Source: Paramacrobiotus richtersi
Taxonomy: Eukaryota; Tardigrada; Eutardigrada; Parachela; Macrobiotidae
Direction: 5' to 3'
DNA length: 41,746 nucleotides
Assembly (NCBI GenBank): GCA_034698045.1
Contig: JAQGAU010000097.1
Location: 1-41,746, forward strand
Within the stretch, counting starts at the first letter, position 1; each line of letters starts with the position of its first letter. A program made the translations under genes and the position numbers. The notes under the pieces were generated by a model that was not told the DNA's origin, did not search any database, and worked only from the letters and a program-made list of their open reading frames with translations. This document shows, one piece after another, positions 11,851 to 22,122 of this stretch.

Positions 11851-12830
11851 TCAAGCAAAAAAATGTATATACCGTAATATATAGGACCCCATACAGGAAT
11901 CGCGTAATACGACAGGCTGATTTCGTCTATTGCTGATAAAAGATAAAAGATAAATTAGAATAACCAGAAAAAATTTAGCACTGCCCATAATCGAGGCAAA
12001 TGTTCGTTCAATGTTTCTGACAATACTCCTTTCGGTGCTTTGGCCGCAGTCCACTGGAACAAATATGTCCCGTTTTAAGTACGGTATACTTCCACGATTC
12101 CCGTATTTGTGAAGTTCTCCCCATTTTTTCTCCGCGATTAAATATGACTTATCAATTAAAAGGTCACGAAGCCACTGATACTCGCAGCGGCAGTGCAGCT
12201 TCCATAAATTCCTGTATGCGGGCATACGAAATGGAGTCTGAACCTCATAATCCAACGCCACAGTTACGTAGAATTGTCAGCGCGGGTTCGTCCATTAAAT
12301 CAATACTACTTTGTCCAAATTCTGTTATGCGAAGATTAATATTGGCGAATGTGTACAACGCGTCATGTGACTATCTCTTATGCGATGACACTGATGAAAT
12401 CCCAGTCCCAAAAGATGAGGAAGATTCAGATACCGCAAACGGTCACCCGAGATTCCGTTGCGATAGCCACTAGTCAGTTCGATAATGTAATTTCGAACTG
12501 CGCGAATAGTTCGGCAGATAACGCTCTGTGACCCTGGATTTCGACTGTCAATGGTCGGCTTTTTTGCAGGTTGTGAAATCTTTAAAATAAATAATAAATT
12601 CTGAATCTCCGCGTCTGTTGCTGCCATCAGACACGCAATATGCAGAATCGAATCCCTACAGTCATTCGATTCCGAAGAAACTTGACAGTGTTGGCTATCA
12701 CGAGTTCGACATTCCGTAATAGAAATGCCATTTGCCGTAACCTGTAAGGCTGGATCACCTGTCATCAGCATCTGATGTCTCCGTTGATGGTAACGCTGTT
12801 GCCGGTGGTGCAGTTGGCAGCGGCGCTGAA
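11851..12830 (-). pseudogene. Antisense astacin-associated gene relic, copy 1 (downstream of ENPP B)
   Basis: Minus-strand coding-like blocks that recur behind ENPP C and D. One block (about 12250-12030) reads YEVQTPFRMPAY, then KKWGELHKYGNRGSI and DIFVPVDC; the same block appears at 30440-30220. A second (about 12720-12450) reads SSESNDCRDSILHIAC and SRNPGSQSVI and recurs at 40450-40260 and about 30890-30680. In the relics behind C and D these blocks lie next to astacin catalytic exons; here those exons are not found. The spacing of YEV, Cys, SYLIAEK and the closing Cys faintly recalls an NTR/TIMP-like domain, which is a weak inference. Reading frames differ among the copies, so this is taken as a decaying remnant. 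Confidence 0.5.
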
Positions 12831-13163
12831 CACTGGTAAGCTGCTACAATGTTATTAAATTAATAAAAATTTTTAGTGGGCAGTAGTACAGTGAGAGTTT
12901 GCCCAGGTAAGAAAAGAACTTTCGATGACCTGGCTCACAGAATCATGTTAACAATTTTTACAGTCTGTTAGAAGTAGAAAAATGATTACCGCAGCTAGTG
13001 GATATGGTATACGGTATGGCCCTTTACGCCAGTACTGTTCGGGATGTAGTCCACCGATGAAGGTCCGCTATCGGTCCATAAACCCATGATCATCGACCAC
13101 GCGATAAAGTAAAAGCACTAAGCTGTTTCCACAAAATATGCAACATTTTTGTGACCTTTACAG
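12831..13163. other. Junction between astacin relic and truncated ENPP-alpha copy
   Basis: No gene is seen. From about 13108 the sequence matches the end of intron 4 of copy A (AAAGCACTAAG.TGTT, then GCAACATTTTTGTGACC), so the duplication that made the next copy broke within intron 4. Confidence 0.6.
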
Positions 13164-15226
13164 GGCAGTGGGGCTATGAACCGCGTCAAGCTCCAAAAAA
13201 TGCCGATATCGAAAAAGCGATAGCACAACTCTCATGTGACTCAGAAAACTCTCAGTTTCAATTGCATATTCCAAATACCAGCTCCCAGTCCGGTTACATT
13301 ATGTAAACGCGGATACGATCGCTCCGGTGCTCATATTACCAAACACGTCATACGTCCTCTTTCCCACCGGAAGCAACGACACCTGTGCCGACCGTTTCAA
13401 CATGCACGGCTGGGATAATTTGTACGATAAAATGAAAGCTTTGATCATTGTGTATGGTCCATCGTTTAAGACGAAAACATTAACTGAACCGTTCGAAAAT
13501 GTTGAATTGGTCAACCTGTTTTGTGATCTTCTGGGTGTGGAGAGTGTGGCCAATAACGGGACTGTTGGGAGTTTGCGGCATATTTGTTACTTTCTGAAAA
13601 TGAGAAAACTTTGTCCGGAAACGCCAAGCTTAAGGGTTCTGGTAATGAACCGACGGCTACTGTATACGGTTCACGGCTGGATAATCGAGTGGATGCGATA
13701 TGTAAGGATAGCTGTCCCCAAAAGGTAAATATCAGCTGGGATCTATCTTCACATAAAAGTCCGCAAGCCTCAATTCCTCTTATCACATGTTTTTTTTGGA
13801 AATACTGTAGGCCGATCTTTCAGCAGTAAAACAAATTACGCTTAATCCAAAAGAAGACTCGGATATTGGCGGTCTGCCTCAAAGCTCTTCAGGAATACGG
13901 AATACTGATATTAGTATCCTGCGTAATCATGATTACACTGCTGGATACAACGATAAGCAACAAATAGCATCCTGGATCAAATTCCAGCATCCCAAGATAT
14001 CCGGAAATGTACTTGCGTAAAAAGCTACTGGTGAAAGCTCTCATATGAATATCAACGCTATAATCTCTTTTGTAAAAGTCTAACGCCCTACTGGTAGTTT
14101 CGCCAGCAGGTAACCAACACCGCAGTTTATATTAGACAGCCTAATCTCAAGCTTTCGAACCTTTATTAGAACTGTTGGGCGGTTTTGGGGCTTAAGCTTG
14201 ATTTAAATAAAACCAGTTTACAACCTGAGGAATAAGCCAAAAACTTCACTGTAATTGTGCTTTATTACAACTTCAGATACGCTGATCCCAGAGCTGCTCG
14301 TAAACCGGACTGGACGCTTCCGTGGGCCGGTCTTACAACATCCGATTAGAGCGCCAAAGTCATGTCGGCACCTCTCTTTCCGCAAGGTTTGTTTGCCCTT
14401 GTTTTGTTTGTTTTCCGGTGCAACTGTAAGCGACATACCAGTAGTGGTACTTGTGGTAACGGGCGGCGATAATTAAGTTAATACTGCGGTTTGCATTAGA
14501 AATGGCCACCAAAAACGAATATCAAGCGGAAGCAAGACTATTGACCAACTCTGTACCCATGTACGAAACATTTTATAATGGTCTCTGGAAACCTCTGCTA
14601 CATTTGGTTGTCGGCTGGAACACGGAGAAAAATCCGTTGCGCTTGTATCTTGGACCGGTCTGGGATCGAAGGAGCCCATTTAGATTTGCGGATGATTATG
14701 TCGAGTACGTACTGCATGACATTGTATACGCAGGCAGTAAAAATTTCGCCGACACAATACCTCAAAAAGCTGTGGCTTTAAATTAAGTAAGCACGCTTAC
14801 AATGGACAGTGCGTCGAAGAAAAACGATCTGAATTCCACCATCCCGACTCATTTTCACCTGGTGGCGTTGAAGCGAAGAGACAATCTACCATGCCAACAA
14901 ATTTTCTGCCAATGGGACGTTACGTCCTTTATTCTACCGCATCATCCAAAGAATCGGAAAGCTTGTCAGGTACACAACTAATATTGCAATTTACTGTAAA
15001 GACATTTTAACCAGGAATACTGGTACCTTGAAAGCAAAGTTTATTCTTGTTTATTTTCCCGCAGTCGGACCGTTTGTGCTTTTTGACCAACACGGCGTCG
15101 GTAAAAGATGTTGAACGGATTACAGGATTGCGCTTTTTCCCCAATCTCCCGTGGCAGGAAGCGGTGCGCCTGCGAACGAGACTGACGGATTATTTATGGG
15201 ACGACCTTAAGTCATTAAAATTGTAA
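13164..15226 (+). pseudogene. ENPP truncated alpha copy A', exons 5-10 only
   Basis: Exons equivalent to copy A exons 5 to 10: 13164-13724, 13811-14030, about 14277-14386, 14500-14704, 14810-14969, 15065-15226. Exons 1-4, which carry the signal peptide, nucleophile and most metal ligands, are missing. Exon 5 has lost one base near 13198 and gained two near 13255 and two near 13583. Exon 6 has an extra base giving TAA near 14018. Exon 7 has lost its start and carries a TAG near 14347. Exons 8, 9 and 10 remain open and close to copy A, with splice sites kept. It cannot make an active enzyme. Its 3' flank is also of the alpha type. Confidence 0.88.
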
Positions 15227-15960
15227 TTGTTGATCGTACTGGAGCTGGATGCACCATTTTCTAGTCGATTTTTAGTCGAAAAAGACAAATTTTACGGAGT
15301 ATAGTTATTCAATTGTACCTAATATCTGAAGAAATGAGCGAGGTTTTTATAGCTTTTTTTCGGTGATCAGTTTCTGTATTGTTAAGCTGCATAAAGATAT
15401 AAAGGGTTTTTACGATTATCGGGAGGTTTCTACTTCAAACCTTCTCATTTTTGGCTGTACCGTGATTCCACCGTATTCCTTATTTGTGCTATTTTTTGAG
15501 TGCGTCTGCTCGTTAGCTGTAACTTACAACTCGCTTTCTCGCGAATCCTCATGTTGTGAGAGCACTAATAAAGGTCCTGTGACTCCTGTCTTCGCATCGA
15601 CCATCCCTGCTAGGGCCTCGCACAGTGATTGTCATTGATACAGTTATGACCAGTATTTCAAACAAACTTTCGAAACTTACGATTTAACCTGCTGCAATAC
15701 AAATCTGGTGGTTATAAACGATGGACTGTCTACAGGTCAAAGGTCACTGCGAAAACCACTTTTCTAAACAATCTTTATTTTGGCGGAGATCGTTATTAGC
15801 TGCATTTTTTTGAAATTCCACGGACGTTGCAACGACTATTCTAATAAAACAACTGCTAGGAGTTTTAGCATGTTGGACAGTGCTTACAGAAGGATACCAA
15901 AAGGTCAGTAGGAAGTGTCTGTACATCCATCATCTAGTACTTACGGACGAAGATGGGAGT
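15227..15960. other. Spacer after the truncated alpha copy
   Basis: To about 15600 this is alpha-type 3' flank. From 15655 it is a repeat shared with the right end of the window. No gene is supported; a 91-residue open stretch at 15363-15638 has no recognisable domain. Confidence 0.5.
15655..15897 (+). repeat. Flank repeat R, copy 1
   Basis: About 245 bp that matches 41424-41675 in the same orientation. Shared blocks include TATAAACGAT.GACTGTCTACAGG, TCTAATAAAACAACTGC.AGGAG and AGGATACCA. A shorter diverged piece (CGAAACAACCTTTATTTTGG) is at about 22460-22480. The conserved AATAAA could be an old polyadenylation signal. Both full copies are followed by exon 2 debris of an ENPP-beta gene. Confidence 0.8.
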
Positions 15961-16045
15961 ATCATGCAGATGTCGATTCGATCGGCAGATGTTAATGGTT
16001 CACACTTTCGATGGACTTGGTGCTCGTGTGTGGACCGTGCGCTCG

Positions 16046-16935
16046 TAGTCCACCGGCCTGAAACTCTTCCATTCATGCACACATCATGCCGCTGGGCGGC
16101 TGCCATCCCTGTGGCAAGCCGATAAGCGGTTTATGGTAAACCGACATTATACGTTTGGCAAGCCGATATCATAAGCTTGGCAAGCCGGTAGTTGAAGCCG
16201 AGTAACAACAGGATTCAAAGTATAAAACTTTGAAGCCGAGGATTCAAAGTGTAAAATTATTACACAACATTTAATTTTAAATCGGACACTTTTACAGCAA
16301 GAATCTTTAAATTTCTGACAATTATTAAAATAATATTACAGTGCGTAAGCGCTTCCTGACGCTATTCATAAACACCACTGCACATAGACAGTATTAGTGT
16401 AATACCATTTGTCTGAGGCGCTGCATTACTGCGTCGCATTAAAACGATTTCGGTTGCACACATGTATTTCGTATTCAAATTATTTAGTTATTTGACCATA
16501 ATAATTCATGTTTATTACACACTATATATACTGTGCTATTTCAGCTAACAATTCACTATATATATTTTCTGAAATGCAACTGCTTTATATATGTTTTACT
16601 GGATATATTATATACGTACACACATATGTATGTATGCACGGTATATATCAGTATGTACGTATCAGATGGGCAAAGGTCAGCGCTGACGTTGTGGTGGCCA
16701 GCCTGTACCTATTGGTCAATGTATTCCGGGCTTGCTCGACAAGGAAGCGGTGCCCCTCCCTCTCTCGACTGCCCGAAATGGATGTCGAGCAAGCCCGAAA
16801 TCAGATTTTGGGCAAACGAGAGCGGTGCACTCTTACTGTCCCGCGATACTTTTTGGGCAGCCCAGGATCCTGTGCACTCATAGTCTCTCGGCCCGTCTGC
16901 CCAAGATCCAGGATCTTGAGAGACACTGAATTGGC
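16046..16935. other. Segment inserted in the exon 2 relic
   Basis: About 890 bp without a gene. It begins with short repeats: GGCAAGCCGATA-like units near 16110, 16150 and 16180, and two GATTCAAAGT.TAAAA units near 16215 and 16240. An AT-rich middle follows (TATATA runs at about 16520-16660), then a GC-richer end with nested inverted repeats (16727-16910). I could not find a target-site duplication, so the class of this insertion stays open. Confidence 0.45.
16727..16797. repeat. Inverted repeat, 15-bp perfect arms
   Basis: CGGGCTTGCTCGACA at 16727-16741 is the exact reverse complement of the bases at 16783-16797, with 41 bases between. Just downstream, CCAGGATCCTG and ATCCAGGAT add further short dyads. 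It may be the end structure of the inserted segment it lies in. Confidence 0.8.
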
Positions 16936-17160
16936 CTTAACTTCGACGTGGTTTCTATTCGAGCAGGCTCTGCGAGACAGCATATGCACCCTATATTTCT
17001 GACCAGTACTGTACTTTTGCCATTGCCAGCATTACGCTATGGTTACCGGGTTGTATGCGAAATGACACGGCATCATAGATCATTCACATCCGTCCGCCGA
17101 AAATAAAATTCGTTGATTTCAAGCCAAGTCATTCCATTAGCGATTGTGGAAAGGTCAACA

Positions 17161-17579
17161 GACTCCAACAAAAGAGGGTCTGTACTTCACAAGCTGGAGT
17201 CAGCTACAAAAGGACTTGAAGTCTAGTCGAACTTTGAGGAAATATTTACGTAGCCTCAGCACCGCACACGCAACTAAGCCGAGGACATTGTGCACCTCCC
17301 TGGCGGTAGTCCCGTCGTCTCAGTTATACAACAGCGGCTTACTCATCTTATTTCACCAGGCAGTGGGCACGTGTGAATCAAGAGACGAATAGACGTCTGC
17401 AGGCCGGGCAGTGACTCACAGTATGACTTTTTTTTGTATTCAAATGCGGTACTGCGGAATTATTTTATTTGCTGCGAAGCGAGCAGGAACTGGAACATAC
17501 CAGAATCATCATTGCTCTCGATAATTTACTCAGGGTATTTGTGATTATTAAGTGAAGCCATTCCTCAGAGATCGACGGG
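17161..17579 (+). promoter_or_regulatory. Upstream region of the first Tudor-F-box gene
   Basis: About 300 bases (from about 17280) match the region upstream of the second copy (31225-31606), including CCCGTCGTCTCAGTT, GCAGGCCGGGCAGTGA, GCTGCGAAGCGAGCAGGAA and GTGATTATTAAG. Conservation outside any reading frame points to promoter and 5' UTR. No TATA box is clear. Confidence 0.5.
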
Positions 17580-19711
17580 ATGTTTGTCAAGGGAAGTCCA
17601 GTCCCAGATTGGTGTGGCGTGGACGTGACGGATGCAAATGGTTTTGTGCGTCGAGGAATGATTTGCAGCAAAACTTCTAACGAATTTTTCGTGGACTTCG
17701 GCTACCTCGGCCACAACATGGATTTCGTGCCATTTGATCAGTGTGCCAATCATCGAGAATTTGGCGATGAGGACGCTGACGACGACGACGATCTGTATGA
17801 CTACAAAATCGGAGACGCTGTGGAAGCGCTGTACCAGTCTGCTCCTGATCAGCCTTGGCGCTGGTACCGCGCGAAAGTCTTGGCTGGCGCTTCGTATTCG
17901 TTTGCGTTTGTTGCAATTAGTACTGGTGAAACAGTGGTGGAGAAAGTGGTACCAGTGGATGCGGTGCGGAGTCTCCATGCGATGAAACTGTTTGGATCCG
18001 ATATATTGCGCGATTTATACTTCGAGTACGATTTTGAACTTCCCAAATCTGGAGACCTGGGGAAACTGACGTCCGGTCTTATGGAGAAGTTCGCGGAAGC
18101 TGGATTCCTGAGGATCTGGAATCAGGCTTCTGACACAGTGGGCATGAAACTCGAGGGAGGCCGATTGTTTTACAGTTGTGGCATGAAGAAACCGTTGAGG
18201 CCCCATCATATTGTAAGTTGTGTAACTTGGTGAGTTCTCGTGGACGTACCGGTTTTTGAGAAGCAATCCGAAATTCTGAGCGATATATACTATCGCAGTG
18301 AGGTACTCATTGCAAAAGCATGTTTACAGAAGGTGATGTTTTCCCAGGTGTCGGCTCACTCATAACTTTTGATGGTTTTCAGGCGAGAATTTTAAAAGAA
18401 ATGGCGGAACAGTATGTATCTTGCGAGGCGGTCTCGTCTGCTGCTGTGGGTGACGGTGCGGTGTTTCTGGACAGTGATCAGTTTGACTTGATGGACGATC
18501 CGATCAAGGGTCATCTTCCGTTGCATATTATGCATGAAATCTTCTCCTTCCTCAGCCCCATCCAGCAGGTGTCATGTCGGAAAGTATGCCAGTTGTGGAA
18601 TTCCTTTCTGACTGCAACCGCCAGCACGTACCCAGTGGAGATCGATATCGCACCCGTCCGGCATTTCAATGGAACAATTGAATATCACAAACTGGCCACA
18701 ATATTGCACGAAAGGATAACCGAATCGACCAAGGTTCTTATTTTGTCCGGCGTGCAGCAGCGTCCGAGTATTCGACTTCTTCATACTGTTAAAACGATGC
18801 TGACAGCGATAAAACGCAGGATTCCGTTGGTTATTCTCTCCGGAGCCATGGTGGAGGAACATGATCTGTTGGATAATTGGTATTCCATTGACTGTGGTAA
18901 CCCGTATGATACCAAATGGCGGGATGTGTGTGATACACTGATCTTGCGCAATGTAGCCGTACGGGGGTTGCCGTTCGCGCGGACGGTTGCTGTGACCGTA
19001 AGAAAGGAAGTGCTGGATGTGCAGGTAGCTGTTGGAGTGGACAATGTTCTGGAAAAGTGGTGTCCGGAGCTCGGCGGGCCGGAAATGGAGGTGCTGGAAG
19101 AGAATCTGCGTTTGCTTTGGGAACATCATGAGAACCGAATGTATCTATGGATGGTAGGTGCAGTTTCTGAGCGGAAAGACGTAATTGTCGAGCAAGTGTA
19201 CTGTCAATTTCACATCAGCAGCACGGTATTCACATAAAACAAGTTTTTTACAAGTAACAAGTAAGACTAGAGCAACAGTGCCGGTAAAGGAGGTTAACCG
19301 CGGTTTATAAATGTTTGAACCGTAGGTGCAGATCTAGGTATCACGGATCTGTAAATTCTCTATGCGAAGTCCTATTTAACCACGCTTGTTTTTGAACATC
19401 AGGCCTCTTATTGGTTATCCCAGATACATATAACAGTCCAACCAAAACGCTTGTTTAGATTGACATTTTCCATGGACTGTACTCATTTGCAGTTATTGGC
19501 CAAGTATCAGCCTGTAGACGAGCGATTTCTTCCGTATAACCTCCCGTGTGACCTTCGCACCTGTCCCCCAGTCCCAGCTGACACTCGCTTCCCGCCCTTG
19601 GCATCGCTCCGGAAGTTAACGGTGTGGGTCCTGACAAGTCAAAATCAAGCTCACATAACGAGGATGAATGCTTATTCTTTCTCTTCGGATGGAAAGGTGT
19701 TTTTTGATTGA
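17580..19711 (+). CDS. Tudor/Agenet-like plus F-box protein, copy 1, complete
   Basis: Three exons, 17580-18212, 18383-19153 and 19493-19711, all joining in phase 0 to 540 aa. Residues 10-58 and 75-132 look like two small SH3-like barrels of the Tudor/Agenet kind: GVDVTDANGFVRRGMI, then an acidic linker, then KIGDAVEALY and PWRWYRAKV, an aromatic-rich pattern like the tandem Agenet region of FMRP. Exon 2 carries an F-box at about 256-295 (LPLHIMHEIFSFLSPIQQV, RKVCQLWNSFL), the motif that binds Skp1 in SCF ubiquitin ligases. The remaining residues (KVLILSGV, PLVILSGAM, LEKWCPELGG) would be the substrate-binding part; I recognise no LRR, WD40 or Kelch repeat. The start is the conserved MFVKG of both copies. 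A fourth exon after about 19782 is possible but not needed. The F-box call is firm; the Tudor call is inference. Confidence 0.82.
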
Positions 19712-20559
19712 AAGTATATTATTGTGATACTACTGTATTGTTGCTCCCGTATTCTTCAGCTTTACTTCGCTTTCAGAAATTACTGAGTCGATGGTGGAAC
19801 AATTCAGCTAATTGGAATCTACTGTATTGGTCTGTGAATATTCTGTTCGTTGTGCTGTATTTCCGTTAATCCGGTAATAGACATACTGATTTCTGTTCTA
19901 TATTACTATCATTTAATGGGGAGTGATACACTATAAAGACGGCATTTTTTTATGAATGATGAATGATGATAATTATGAATGATTTGGCTTTGTTTTTGCA
20001 CTTCACGTACAGATCTGCAATCTTCTCTTACACCATAGTTGCATATCTTTGTCCCGCGATGATTTGTACATAAAAACCGATCGAATACGAAAGTAACGGA
20101 GAATTTTGATTGAAACTCTGAACATACATCGTATGACGTATAAAAGCCGATAACTCAAGTTCATAAATTAGACCCGATCGGGAGAATTCCTCTGCTGTAA
20201 CACGTACAAACCGCATACTACCGGCCCATGGGTAAAATACCACAAAAAAAGGATTCTGCACTAGTAGTAATCCCGTAGTGACACTTTTTGACATACATTT
20301 CCGACGATCGCATGTCGTTCTCACGTATATAATGACTAAATAATCTGGAGATCTGCTTCCCATTGGAACGTGAATTATAAACACAGGAGGATTTTAGGTG
20401 CTTGCAGATACCGCTTTCTCAATACTAGCATTTTTCGGGAGTCTGACGCCGTTCATTGCCCCGTTCACGTTGCCCTCTAAAGGTCACGGTAATGCTGCAG
20501 ATTTTGTGGAAATAGAATAGTCGTTTTATTTCTGGTGCAGTCGTTCAGAATTGAAATAA
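19712..20559. other. 3' flank of the first F-box gene
   Basis: Matches the flank of the second copy (33689-34200): TATTCTTCA, a CTTTCAG acceptor-like site near 19775, GACGGCATTTTTTTA, ATAAAAACCGATCGAATA and CCCGATCGGGAGAATTC. This is probably 3' UTR and downstream DNA. In the second copy the sequence after the matching acceptor stays open for 50 codons, so an extra 3' exon is possible. The last part (20400-20559) holds no recognisable feature. Confidence 0.45.
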
Positions 20560-22122
20560 GCGTACATTCAACACTTCGGCAAGTTGCGCTCAATCCAAAA
20601 GATGACTGGAGGATATTGGCGGTCTGCCTCAAAGCTTTCCAGGAATACGGAATAGTAATACTAGCAAAGGTCTCTCTTCGTTCGCCCTCAGTCAAGCGAG
20701 CGACGTCAGAGTACCGAAGTACCCAAGGACCGGCTCTTGCCGTGACGTACCCCTCTTTAGGCTCTTGCCGTGACAGAAAACCACCGTCACAAAGTAAAAA
20801 CGCTCGCTTCGCTCGCTTGAAAAACGCTCGCTTCGCTCGCTTGATTAGTATCCTGCATAACCATGATTACACGGCTGGATACAACGATAAGCAACAAATA
20901 GCTCGATCAAATTTCAGCAGCAATCCAGCTTCCCAAAATATCCGAAAATGTACTAGCGAAAAAGCTAAAGGTAAAAGCTCTTAACGCTGCCGGGCATTAA
21001 TGAGTACAGTAATTGACTCGGTGACCCATAAAAGACAACTGCAGATACGCCGATCCAAGAACTGATCGTAAACCGGACTGGACGTTTTTGTGCGCCGGTC
21101 TCACTGCATTCGACAGAAGCGCAAAAGTCATGTCGGCAACCCGCGCTTTTTCCGCCAGCTTTGTTTGTCCTTGTTTTGTTTGTTTTCCGATGCAGTTGTA
21201 AGCGGCGTACCAGTAGTACTTATGGACACTAACACGTTCGTTGCCCTGTGTTTGCATCAGAAAAGACCACCAAAACCGAATACGAACCGGAAGCAAGGTT
21301 AGCGACTAACTCTGATTCCATGTACGTTATTAATTTTTATAATAATCTCTGGAAACCTCTGCTACGTTTGGTTGTCGGCTGGAACACAGAGAAAAATCCG
21401 TTGCGATTGTTTTTTGGACCGGTTTGGGACCGAACTAGTCCATTCGGATTTGCGGACGATTGTGTCGAGTACGTTACACATGCAGGATAGATTCATTTTC
21501 TTACACCGTAGCGGAAGCGAACACCATGCACCCAACTTCGTGTACACATTATTGCACACATTTGGGTCACATTTCTGGATGAAATGCATTGAATGATCTG
21601 AATTAATTCAGGTTGTCAAGTGAACCTGCATAAGTTTTATCAGTCTCCATTCGGTTTTAAAATAACTGTGGCATTTAATCGATTTGGCTTACATAGAAAA
21701 TTAAGACTTAGTGACCACCCTTGCCTTGAACAGTACATCCTTGAAAAACGATCTGTATACCACGATTCCGACTCATTTTTACCTGGTGCCGTTGAAAAAA
21801 AGAGACAAACCACCATGCCAACAAATTTCCTGCCAATGGGACGTTATTTTTATTCTACCGCATCACCCAAAGAATCTTAAACCTTGTCAGGTAAACAGTT
21901 AATATTGCAGTTATTAAATGTAACCAGGAATATTCTAAAACAATACTTTAATGAGACATTCGTGTTGACAGTTCGTTCGTTCTTTTTGACCAATACGGCT
22001 TCAGTCAAAGATGTTGAACGGAATACGGGACTGCGCTTTTTTCCCAGTCTCCCGTGGCAGAAAGCGGTGCGCCTGCGACGAGACTGACGGATTATTTATG
22101 GGACGATCATAAGTCTTTGTAA
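20560..22122 (+). pseudogene. ENPP truncated alpha copy A'', exons 6-10 remnant
   Basis: Pieces match copy A exons 6 to 10: about 20560-20969 (interrupted by a GC-rich insertion), 21027-21161, 21261-21468, 21734-21890 and 21972-22122. Exons 1-5 are gone. Exon 6 is split by the insertion at 20665-20844. Exon 7 is shifted in frame near 21149 and its donor has changed from GT to CT. Exons 8 and 9 are still open. Exon 10 has lost one base near 22075 (CTGCGACGAG for CTGCGAACGAG). This is the most decayed of the large ENPP remnants. Its 3' flank is of alpha type. Confidence 0.85.
20665..20844. mobile_element. Short GC-rich insertion in exon 6 of the remnant, possible non-autonomous element
   Basis: About 180 bp absent from the equivalent exon of copy A and copy A'. 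Its right end is two perfect tandem 24-bp units (20796-20819, 20820-20843), each five A then CGCTCGCTTCGCTCGC and TTG. Near its left end, CAAGCGAGCG (20693-20702) is the reverse complement of the unit's end. GGCTCTTGCCGTGAC is also repeated inside (about 20732 and 20760). The flanks read ACTAG and ATTAG, so a TTAG-like target duplication is possible. Non-coding; the family is not known to me. Confidence 0.6.

Larger units (their letters stand above)
15970..17160 (+). pseudogene. ENPP-beta exon 2 relic split by an inserted segment
   Basis: The left piece (about 15970-16045) matches the start of beta exon 2, including GTTAATGGTTCACACTTTCG and GTGGACCGTG. The right piece (about 16936-17158) continues it: GAGCAGGCTCTGCGAGACAG, then CCAGTACTG, CATTACGCTATGGTTACCGG and GGCATCATAGATCA. 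The region between (about 16046-16935) has no ENPP match and is an insertion or rearrangement. Substitutions and indels abound, so this is an old remnant. The right piece ends GGTCAACAGACT where intact genes have GGTCAACCCATT, a change shared with the relic at the window's right end. Confidence 0.75.

Noticed and set aside
16508-17002. A 164-residue open stretch
   Set aside because: AT-rich repeats and a dyad read through by chance; its end is ENPP exon 2 debris in the wrong frame.
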